A DNA stretch of 64,000 nt from Dyadobacter fanqingshengii (GTDB taxonomy: Bacteria > Bacteroidota > Bacteroidia > Cytophagales > Spirosomataceae): contig NZ_CP098806.1 in the NCBI RefSeq assembly GCF_023822005.2, positions 3,348,001 to 3,412,000 of the forward strand. The letters run 5' to 3'. The notes beneath the pieces were generated by a model that saw only the letters and a list, made by a program, of their open reading frames with translations, had not been told where the DNA came from and did not search any database. Positions 36,524-43,308 of this stretch are shown one piece after another. Numbering within the stretch: position 1 is the first letter of the stretch; each line of letters starts with the position of its first letter. A program made the position numbers and the translations under genes.

Positions 36524-38926
36524 TTACTCACTCTTTAAAGACTTCACCGGGTTCATTAACGCGGCTTTGATGCTTTGGAAACTAATTGTGAATAAGGCGA
36601 TTGCGACTGAAATGACGGCTGCAAATACGAATATGCTCCAGTGGATGTCGGTATGATAGGCAAAGTCCTGCAACCAGTTATTCATGGCATACCAGGCTAT
36701 GGGTGAAGCGATTACAATGGCAATCATCACCAATTTAAGAAAATCGTTGGATAACAAAATGACAAGGCTGGTAATGGAGGCACCCAGCACTTTCCGCACA
36801 CCAATTTCTTTGGTCCGGATTTCAGCCATGAAAATAGATAGTCCCAATAACCCCATGCAGGAAATGAAGATCGCTATGCCCGAAAATATGCCGAAAAGAA
36901 GCTGCTGGGTTTGTTCCGTTGCATACAGAACGCCAAATTTCTGATCTAAAAATTCGTATTCGAACGGACGTTCCGGAAATTGCTTTTGCCAAACGGATTC
37001 AATGTGTGCCAACGCATCTTTAATGTTGCCGCCTGCAATGTGCACCGACATCCAACCGAGCCGGTCCGTTTGTGCAAACATGGCGATCGGTGCTACTTTT
37101 TGGTGCAGGGATTCGAAATGGTAATCTCTGGTAACTCCCACGATCTGACCACGGATTTCGCCATAACCGAAACGTGCACCAACCGCATCAGCAGGATTTT
37201 TCCAACCCAGCAACCGGACGGCAGTTTCGTTTAAGATAAAGCCATTGGTCTTGTCGGTAGAAAAGGCCCTGGAAAAATTTCGCCCTGCGGCCATTTCAAT
37301 CTGATAAGCGGGAATAAAATCTTCGTCCACTGATAGTGATTTCACACCGATATCGGCAGGGGCCATCGAATCGCCTTTCATGACGTACGCTTCCCATGAA
37401 TCCAGCAAACGGCCGGATGGAATCCGCGATGACCGTCCTACCTCCACAATGTTGCTGTTAGCCTTCAATTGCTGTTTAATACTCTCATAATTGATTACAG
37501 AGTCACTTCCGGCACGGAGCAGCACGATCTGATCTTTGGAAAACCCTAACTTATAATTTTTGACGTATTTCATCTGACTGTAGACAACTGCGGTGCAAAT
37601 GATCAGCACAACCGCGATTGCAAATTGCGTTACCACGAGTCCCTGACGCAGTTTTCCGTTTTTCAATGCGGACGCGATCCGACCTTTAAATACACTTAAC
37701 GGCTGAAATGACGTCATAAAAAACGCGGGATAACTTCCTGCGATCACACCAGTGAACAATGTTATGGCCAGCACAATGCTCAGGAATATAGGATCCATCA
37801 AGGCATTGAACGAGAGCTGTTTCTGGGTGAAATCATTCAAGAACGGAAGGCATAACACGACGATCACAATGGCAAAAAACAATGAAACCGAAACTAAAAG
37901 AATGGATTCGCTTAAAAACTGGCGGATCAACTGATGCCTTACCGCACCGATCACTTTACGCATGCCCACCTCCTTCGCCCGCGTGGCGGAACGCGCAGTG
38001 GCGAGGTTCATATAATTAATGCAGGCAATAACCAGGATGAAAATCGCGATGGCCGAAAACAGGTAAACATATTGAATGTCCCCATTGGCTTCAATTTCTG
38101 AATCCAGGTGTGAATGTAAATGTATATCTGTGAGTTTTGTGAGATTTAAGACCGAATATGTCGATGCATTTGGATCAATATGCCTGTTTTGAAATGCTGG
38201 AAATGCTTTTACAAGCTTTTGCGGATCATAGTTTTTGGGTAAAAGCAAAAAGGTAGAGAACGAATTGTTACCCCAGTTTGACCTCAAACCTTCGGCTCCG
38301 TAAACACGGTTGTCATTTAATGTCGAAAATGAAATTAACGCTTCCGGGTGAAAGTGCGATTGGGAAGGTAAGGACTCGTAAACACCGGTTACAGTGCAAT
38401 CAAATGCATTTTCCAGTTTAACAATCTTTCCGACCGGGTTTTCTTTCCCGAAATATTTTTCCGCCATCTTCTTGGAAAACATGATGGAAAAGGGATTTTC
38501 GAGCGCCTTGTCCGGGTTTCCCTGAATTACTTTAAATGAAAAAACCTTGAAAATATTGGCCTCTGCCGCATACACATCGCTTTCATTATAAATCTGCTCA
38601 CCATGCTCGATCAACCCTCCCATTTCGAGTAATCGCACAACCTGCTCCACCTCGGGAAAGTCCTGCTTAACCAAAGGCCCGAATGGGGGCGCTGCATGTC
38701 CCAGACGCAGCGATTCTGTGCCATCTTTTGACAGAAATGTTCGGTTTAAACGATAGATCCGTTCCGCATTTGCGTGAAAGCGGTCGTAACTCAGCTCATC
38801 TTTGACGTAAAGAGACAGCAGCAAAAAACAAGCAAGGCCAATGGCAACGCCGGAAATATTAATAAAGCTGAATGTCTTGTGTTTCAGCAAATTCCTGACG
38901 GCAATTTTGATATAATTTCGAAGCAT
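36524..38926 (-). CDS. MacB/FtsX-type ABC permease 10
   Basis: 800 residues from the ATG at 38926 (MLRNYIKIAVRNLLKHK); an in-frame ATG at 38983 lies within the promoter-like element and is rejected. First coupling region ACINYMNLATARSATRAKEVGMRK, second IRTKEIGVRKVLGAS. It shares EI-ANG-IQYVY before TM2 with the right-edge permease 18, its closest relative here. It heads a four-gene block (10, 9, 8, 7). The control region 38975-39073 carries paired dyads and the 19-base element. Confidence 0.92.
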   Translation of the reverse strand: MLRNYIKIAVRNLLKHKTFSFINISGVAIGLACFLLLSLYVKDELSYDRFHANAERIYRLNRTFLSKDGTESLRLGHAAPPFGPLVKQDFPEVEQVVRLLEMGGLIEHGEQIYNESDVYAAEANIFKVFSFKVIQGNPDKALENPFSIMFSKKMAEKYFGKENPVGKIVKLENAFDCTVTGVYESLPSQSHFHPEALISFSTLNDNRVYGAEGLRSNWGNNSFSTFLLLPKNYDPQKLVKAFPAFQNRHIDPNASTYSVLNLTKLTDIHLHSHLDSEIEANGDIQYVYLFSAIAIFILVIACINYMNLATARSATRAKEVGMRKVIGAVRHQLIRQFLSESILLVSVSLFFAIVIVVLCLPFLNDFTQKQLSFNALMDPIFLSIVLAITLFTGVIAGSYPAFFMTSFQPLSVFKGRIASALKNGKLRQGLVVTQFAIAVVLIICTAVVYSQMKYVKNYKLGFSKDQIVLLRAGSDSVINYESIKQQLKANSNIVEVGRSSRIPSGRLLDSWEAYVMKGDSMAPADIGVKSLSVDEDFIPAYQIEMAAGRNFSRAFSTDKTNGFILNETAVRLLGWKNPADAVGARFGYGEIRGQIVGVTRDYHFESLHQKVAPIAMFAQTDRLGWMSVHIAGGNIKDALAHIESVWQKQFPERPFEYEFLDQKFGVLYATEQTQQLLFGIFSGIAIFISCMGLLGLSIFMAEIRTKEIGVRKVLGASITSLVILLSNDFLKLVMIAIVIASPIAWYAMNNWLQDFAYHTDIHWSIFVFAAVISVAIALFTISFQSIKAALMNPVKSLKSE

Positions 38927-38974
38927 GGCTATTTTGGGTTCTCGGCGTTCCGAAGCTGGTTTAATGTTTTTGTG

Positions 38975-38993
38975 TAGCAACAAATTTATGCCA
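38975..38993 (-). promoter_or_regulatory. TGGCAT promoter-like element of permease 10
   Basis: Minus-strand TGGCATAAATTTGTTGCTA, the same 19 bases as upstream of permease 1. It is flanked by TGTAGCAA (38973-38980) and TTGCTACA (38994-39001), an 8-bp inverted repeat, and lies 48 bases before the ATG. Confidence 0.5.
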
Positions 38994-39035
38994 TTGCTAC
39001 AAGCAACTGAATATCAGCTATTTGTAGCAATGGCA
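38989..39035. repeat. 13-bp perfect inverted repeat in the permease 10 control region
   Basis: TGCCATTGCTACA (38989-39001) and its exact reverse complement TGTAGCAATGGCA (39023-39035) are separated by 21 bases. The left arm includes part of the promoter-like element, so the right arm is a second, oppositely oriented TGGCA copy. Confidence 0.65.
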
Positions 39036-39037
39036 AT

Positions 39038-39073
39038 TGTTCGATAACGGACATGGGCGTTCGGCTGTGAAAC
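39038..39073 (-). promoter_or_regulatory. Paired dyad sites upstream of permease 10
   Basis: Site 1 TGTTCGATAACGGACA (39038-39053) and site 2 CGTTCGGCTGTGAAAC (39058-39073), start-to-start 20 bp. Unlike the copies at 15668 and 53257 there is no long hairpin or T run here, so a terminator role does not explain the conserved cores. The outer CGGCTGTGAA matches the permease 1 site. Confidence 0.68.
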
Positions 39074-39082
39074 GGATATATG

Positions 39083-41521
39083 TCAGTTCTGAACGTCGTC
39101 GTTTCTGATGCTGCGTTGGTTTTTCTTGATAGCGTCTTTTAACCGGCCGAATTTGTAGTTGAGGCTGAGGTTGAAATAGCGGAAATAATCTCTCCGGTCA
39201 TTAAATGAGGTAAAATTGGGCCCCGAGGTTTCGGTATGGTATTTCCGGAATTTGGTAAAAGGATTGTTAGCGGCAGCCGAAAACGATAATTTATCCTTAA
39301 TAATGTCTTTGTTAATGCTGAAAGACGGACTAATCATCGAATTGGAAGTGCCTTGCAAGTTTACGCTAGGCCCCATGCTCACAAAGTTTGCATTAATGCG
39401 CCAGTCCCTTTCAAGTTTGTAACCCGTAGAAACGGATAGTTGATACATTACTCCGCTATTGGTGATCGTAGCCCCATTTACAACGCCCGTTACTTTCCCG
39501 TGCGCGATGCGCAAGTTCGTGCTGAAATTCCATTTTTTTGTTATCGGATAATTCATATTCAGATTTCCGCTGATAAGCCGGGCTCTCCCTGTGTTTCCGA
39601 ATGATGTGCGGGTGATTTCTGTTTCAGGATTGTAAACCGCAACCGCGAAAATCAGGTCTTTAAACTGTGTGAAACCGACTCCAAAATTGACAGAACCCTT
39701 TTTTGATTTACTATAACCCAATTGCAGGTCATGTACGAATGCAGGCCGCAGATCCGGATTGCCTGTTCTTTCAAAACTGGGGTTGGTGCGGTCAATGAAT
39801 GGATTGAGCTGGTAAATTCCCGGGCGTTGAATGCGTTGTGTATAGCCAAAATTCAGGCCAACATTGTCCTTGAACTTTCTGTTAATGGAAACAGACGGGA
39901 TCACATTGAAATAGTTCTGCTTCACTTTGGAATCCGTAGAAATGAAGTCTGCATTGATGATAGTTTGCTCAATTCTGGCACCCGCCTTCAAACCCCAGTT
40001 TTTGAAATTATATTGATATGTGTTGTAAGCCCCAAACACGTTTTGCGTATTATTAAACTTATTGCTCATCCCGGGATCGATCTCAAATGTCTTAGTTTCA
40101 GCATTGTATGTGCTGTATTGGAAATCGCTTTTATTATCGCGCATAATTCCTTTCAAACCGGCTTCAATGTTGAGTTTTTTAATCGGATATACGTAATCAA
40201 CCTGAAAAGTCTGTTCCGAAAAGCTCTGGTCGTTGATCTGGCGGTAATCCGGTGTGTCGTAATTAATGCGCTCAAAAATCGTCAGGTTGGTGTTTTGGTT
40301 ATTATTAAATCCATAATAACGATATGAAAATGTCAGGAGCCTGTTTTTGTCTGCCTTGAAGCCTCTTTGATAGTTTAAGGCTCCGTCCATTCCATTGCCA
40401 CGGCCCTTGTTATAATTCCTCACGCGGTAACCTTCAATAATCTCATCATTTACATCAATGACAGACTTTTGATTACCAGAGCCATCGGATTTGCTGCCAT
40501 TGAAATTCACCTGGGCGCTCAATAAATTGAGGCTATCCACCTCGTAACTAAGTTCGTAACCAATGTAACCGTTTTTGTTACCGGATCTTGAAAAATTCTC
40601 CTGAAACAGCTCTGAGGGTTCCGCTCCCAATGCAGTCCGGCCCACCCGGGTGCGTGTAAGAGGCGTGTCGTACTGACTTCCGCCGGCTAATGCAGTCATT
40701 CCAAATTTGCCCAGCTTGGCAGAGATTGTGCCGCCAAAGCCCGGACCTCCGACACGGAAACGCTCACTGATGTTCAATGTGCCATTATATCCGTTGTCCA
40801 CTTTTTTGTTGGTAATAATGTTGATAATGCCTGCCAAACCTTCTGCATCGTATTTTGCGGGAGGCGTCGTGATTACCTCAATGCGTTCGATGGACGACGC
40901 TGGCATACTTCGCAAAACCTCTTTGTAACTGCGTTCCACCATGCTCGAAGGCTTTCCATTGATCAGGATCTTAAAATCGGCATTGCCTTTGAGGTAAATG
41001 TTTTCATCACCATCCACAGACAGGAAAGGCACTTTCCGCATCATTTCCAGCACGCTGTACACTTTGCTTTCCGGATCGGCCTGCAGATCGTAAGTAATGC
41101 GGTCAACCTCTTGCTTTACAATGGGTTTGAAAGCCGTTACCGTAACTTCTTTAAGCCCCACTACGGTAGGACTGATATCGATTGAGCCGAGTTTCACCTC
41201 TGTCTTAGTACTGTCTGAAAGGTCCGCAGCAATGATTTTCGTTTTGTAACCCACCCCAACAATGACAACGGAATATTTCGCTGGTTTTAGTTTTTGAAAA
41301 GAAAATGATCCGTCCGTTTTGGTAAAATCGGCTTTGATTGCCGTGCTTCCGATCATCAGGTTAATGGTCACAAAATCCAACGGTTTCTTACTCGAAGAAT
41401 CGGCTACCACGCCAGAAATTTGGCCCCCGGCAAATGGTAGTGACTGACCAAAGGACAGGGAAGCAATACAGACCAGCCCGGAGATCAGGGCGGAAAGAAA
41501 AAAAAGGAACAATGTTCTCAT
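39083..41521 (-). CDS. TonB-dependent-receptor-like outer membrane barrel protein
   Basis: 812 residues. Signal peptide to about residue 26 (ends LSFGQS), then a CarboxypepD_reg-like beta-sandwich (about 33-110, GVVADSSSKKPLDFVTINL). A plug domain follows (about 125-235, with FLSVDGDENIYLKGNADFKILINGKPSS and RIEVITTPPAKYDAEGLAGIINIIT). The rest is an outer-membrane barrel of the OMP_b-brl_3 type ending near YFNLSLNYKF. The C-terminal tail is basic. The ligand is unknown; such proteins in Bacteroidota often have signalling or peptide/siderophore uptake roles. Its promoter carries a 21-bp palindrome (41682-41702). Confidence 0.88.
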   Translation of the reverse strand: MRTLFLFFLSALISGLVCIASLSFGQSLPFAGGQISGVVADSSSKKPLDFVTINLMIGSTAIKADFTKTDGSFSFQKLKPAKYSVVIVGVGYKTKIIAADLSDSTKTEVKLGSIDISPTVVGLKEVTVTAFKPIVKQEVDRITYDLQADPESKVYSVLEMMRKVPFLSVDGDENIYLKGNADFKILINGKPSSMVERSYKEVLRSMPASSIERIEVITTPPAKYDAEGLAGIINIITNKKVDNGYNGTLNISERFRVGGPGFGGTISAKLGKFGMTALAGGSQYDTPLTRTRVGRTALGAEPSELFQENFSRSGNKNGYIGYELSYEVDSLNLLSAQVNFNGSKSDGSGNQKSVIDVNDEIIEGYRVRNYNKGRGNGMDGALNYQRGFKADKNRLLTFSYRYYGFNNNQNTNLTIFERINYDTPDYRQINDQSFSEQTFQVDYVYPIKKLNIEAGLKGIMRDNKSDFQYSTYNAETKTFEIDPGMSNKFNNTQNVFGAYNTYQYNFKNWGLKAGARIEQTIINADFISTDSKVKQNYFNVIPSVSINRKFKDNVGLNFGYTQRIQRPGIYQLNPFIDRTNPSFERTGNPDLRPAFVHDLQLGYSKSKKGSVNFGVGFTQFKDLIFAVAVYNPETEITRTSFGNTGRARLISGNLNMNYPITKKWNFSTNLRIAHGKVTGVVNGATITNSGVMYQLSVSTGYKLERDWRINANFVSMGPSVNLQGTSNSMISPSFSINKDIIKDKLSFSAAANNPFTKFRKYHTETSGPNFTSFNDRRDYFRYFNLSLNYKFGRLKDAIKKNQRSIRNDDVQN

Positions 41522-41666
41522 GGCTAAAATTTTAAATGGCTAATAGATTTCAAAGGCATAGGGATTCCGGTAAGAGTTTTCACTCTTTTCAAATTTTTGC
41601 GGCAATGCGTTAATTCAGAATTTTGTCGTCGGCAATACTAGCGGCAATCCACGCCAGACAACACAA

Positions 41667-41674
41667 CAAATGTA
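41667..41674 (-). promoter_or_regulatory. Bacteroidota -7 element of the barrel-protein gene
   Basis: The minus strand reads TACATTTG, an exact TAnnTTTG match, with TTG 20 bases upstream inside the palindrome at 41682-41702. The implied leader is about 140 nt. Confidence 0.6.
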
Positions 41675-41681
41675 TAGAAAG

Positions 41682-41702
41682 GTACTTTGCGATGCAAGGT
41701 AC
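41682..41702. promoter_or_regulatory. 21-bp palindromic operator over the barrel-gene promoter
   Basis: GTACTTTGC (41682-41690), a GAT spacer, and GCAAGGTAC (41694-41702) form an inverted repeat with one mismatch, in the spacer between the -33 and -7 elements. The form recalls PadR-family operators, but no regulator gene is in the window; repression is the likely effect. Confidence 0.6.
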
Positions 41703-41814
41703 TATGCTAAATTATTTTTGATCATTGCACATGATTCTTCTCTCATTTAGCGCCTAAATCTGTAACCACTAGGTCATATCACCAGTCTTATAAACAGATG
41801 AGTTAACTTAATGC

Positions 41815-42056
41815 ATGAAAAATCCGGGTGGCCAGATCCATATTGACAATGTTAAAAAAGGAGACCTGGGATCCTTCACTTTTATTGTAGAGAAGTATAA
41901 AAACATGGCGTACACGATTCCATTAAAATTTTGGGAAATGCGGAGGATGCAGAAGATGCGGCGGAAGAGCGTTTTGTGAAGGCTTATTTGCAGATCAACG
42001 CCTTGTTGTTTGATTATTTCTTTCGCCTGAAAACAGGAAGACTTGCCAAGTCTTGA
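41815..42056 (+). pseudogene. Frameshifted 5' fragment of an ECF sigma factor gene
   Basis: The ATG at 41815 opens a frame giving KKGDLGSFTFIVEKYKNMAYTI, typical of sigma region 2.1. The frame then breaks in an AAAA run near 41928. One base restored there gives LKILGNAEDAEDAAEERFVKAYLQI, the usual continuation of region 2.2. Homology fades after about 42000 and there is no region 4. So this is a decayed, truncated copy; a hairpin (42036-42108) begins where the similarity ends. Confidence 0.75.
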
Positions 42057-42108
42057 AGCAACCCAGTTTATGTGGGTCGCTTTCAATACTTAGCAAGTCT
42101 ATTCTTCC
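42036..42108. repeat. Long imperfect inverted repeat (about 73 bp)
   Basis: GGAAGACTTGCCAAGTCTTG on the left and its near-complement ending GCAAGTCTATTCTTCC on the right enclose an inner ACCCA/TGGGT stem and a short loop. It could end transcription of the Spy-like gene (minus) or be a small mobile-repeat (MITE/REP-like) relic; there is no clear T run. Confidence 0.6.
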
Positions 42109-42115
42109 GAAAAAA

Positions 42116-42490
42116 TTACCCTCTTCTGTTGTAACGTCCTTTGTTGAAATTGTTTTGATAAGCAAACAAACGTTGGCGTTGTGCTGGTGTCAGCACTTCC
42201 AGGATGTCTTTTTGTTTTGATTTTTCCAAACGTTGCACATTCTGAAAACTGCTGTATCTGTTATTTGAAGACATCAGGCGGTCGTAGTGGTTTTCGATCT
42301 TTTTGATCTTATTTTCCTGCTTCCGCGAAAGGCTCACAATCTGGTCCAGCTTGTTGATTTGAAACTCTTCGACAGCATTATCGCCACGCGAATTATTCAT
42401 TGCCGGAACTTCATGACGGTAACGTTGCGCGAAGCCGTTTCCTACTGTCAATGTTACTATGGTTGCGATTGCTAAGATGGTCTTTTTCAT
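42116..42490 (-). CDS. Small exported Spy/CpxP-like helical protein
   Basis: 124 residues with a signal peptide (MKKTILAIATIVTLTVGNGFAQ). The mature part is helical: DQIVSLSRKQENKIKKIENHYDRLMSS, then KSKQKDILEVLTPAQRQRLFAYQNNF. The last segment carries the LTPxQR motif of Spy/CpxP-type periplasmic chaperone-like proteins. The tail is basic (GRYNRRG). A role in envelope protection is plausible but not shown. Confidence 0.7.
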   Translation of the reverse strand: MKKTILAIATIVTLTVGNGFAQRYRHEVPAMNNSRGDNAVEEFQINKLDQIVSLSRKQENKIKKIENHYDRLMSSNNRYSSFQNVQRLEKSKQKDILEVLTPAQRQRLFAYQNNFNKGRYNRRG

Positions 42491-42637
42491 GGTTTCTAAT
42501 GATTAAATTGTTTGTTTATGTAGGTTAGAGGCCCTTTTTCAACAAACGTTTAACGCACTAAAAAGCCAATCTGCCAACTGGACCACTTCCCAGACCATCT
42601 GCCACTTTGCACCGATGAATGGTGTTGTTTCCAAAAC

Positions 42638-42669
42638 TTTGTTACAAGAATCTTAAACAGTTATATTTG
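42638..42669 (+). promoter_or_regulatory. Promoter of the vapBC-like module
   Basis: TTTG (42638-42641), 20 bases, TATATTTG (42662-42669): an exact Bacteroidota TTTG-N20-TAnnTTTG promoter. It places the transcription start about 15 bases before the antitoxin ATG at 42693. Confidence 0.75.
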
Positions 42670-42692
42670 ACTAGCAACTGACAACTCTCGAA

Positions 42693-42902
42693 ATGTTAAC
42701 GGCAGTAAAAGGGATATTTGAAAATGGGCAGATCACATTGATGGAAAAACCGCCTGTCAATAAGCGTATGGAGGTGATAGTAACATTCATCGATGAAACG
42801 CCCAAGCCTGCGAAAAAACGCAAAGCTGGTGTTGTAGCAGGAAAATTCAAGATGGCGGATGACTTTGATGAACCATTAGACGACCTAAAAGAATATATGT
42901 AA
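42693..42902 (+). CDS. Antitoxin of a VapBC-like module
   Basis: 69 residues beginning MLTAVKGIFENGQITLMEKPPVNKRMEVIVTFID, the short beta-strand start of DUF2281/AbrB-like VapB antitoxins. A basic PKPAKKRKAG linker and an acidic C-terminal tail (ADDFDEPLDDLKEYM) should wrap the toxin. Its TAA is directly followed by the toxin ATG. It should bind DNA at its own promoter (42638-42669). Confidence 0.8.
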   Translation: MLTAVKGIFENGQITLMEKPPVNKRMEVIVTFIDETPKPAKKRKAGVVAGKFKMADDFDEPLDDLKEYM

Positions 42903-43298
42903 ATGAAATATTTGCTTGACACACACTCATTAATATGGTTTCTAGAAAATAATCCCAAACTTTCATCCACAGCAAAAGCAATCATTGAAGACCTTGAAAA
43001 TGAGATTTTTGTGAGTATTGTGAGTTGGCTGGAAATCTCCATCAAAGTTACCATTGGCAAACTAACGTTGCCTGCTTCGCTTTCAGAGATCATGTCGAAA
43101 TCAGCATCGATTCAGATCAACCCAATCGGCATTCTGGAATCTCACATTATAGCTTACCAAAAGCTTCATTTTTTTGAAGAACACCGAGATCCGTTCGACC
43201 GGATTATCATCGTGACTGCTATCGCTGAGGGACTGGCAATCATCACTACTGATCCAAAATTCAAATTATACCAGGACAATGTTGTCCTGGTATGGTGA
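42903..43298 (+). CDS. VapC-like PIN-domain toxin
   Basis: 131 residues, a PIN-domain RNase. The acidic residues for Mg2+ are in place: Asp6 (LLDTHSLIWF), Glu44 (SWLEISIK), Asp99 within HRDPFDR, and Asp117 (IITTDPKF). These belong to the PIN subtype with D-T-H-x-L-I-W and H-R-D-P-F-D-R. VapC toxins cut tRNA or rRNA when the antitoxin is lost. The module lies between two permease blocks, convergent with permease 11 with 10 bases between. Confidence 0.9.
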   Translation: MKYLLDTHSLIWFLENNPKLSSTAKAIIEDLENEIFVSIVSWLEISIKVTIGKLTLPASLSEIMSKSASIQINPIGILESHIIAYQKLHFFEEHRDPFDRIIIVTAIAEGLAIITTDPKFKLYQDNVVLVW

Positions 43299-43308
43299 AT
43301 GGTGTCCA

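Larger units (their letters stand above)
41522..42115. other. 594-bp gap with promoter, operator, sigma remnant and long hairpin
   Basis: No intact gene. From left to right it holds the barrel-protein leader and promoter (41667-41674), a palindromic operator (41682-41702), a frameshifted sigma-factor fragment (41815-42056) and a long imperfect inverted repeat (42036-42108). Confidence 0.6.

Noticed and set aside
39722..40327. 201-codon plus-strand open frame inside the barrel-protein gene
   Set aside because: It lies opposite a clearly coding gene, has no domain-like pattern, and its composition is that of the reverse complement of beta-barrel codons.
42671..43093. 140-codon minus-strand open frame over the VapBC-like module
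   Set aside because: The plus strand has an exact promoter, an antitoxin and a complete PIN active site.
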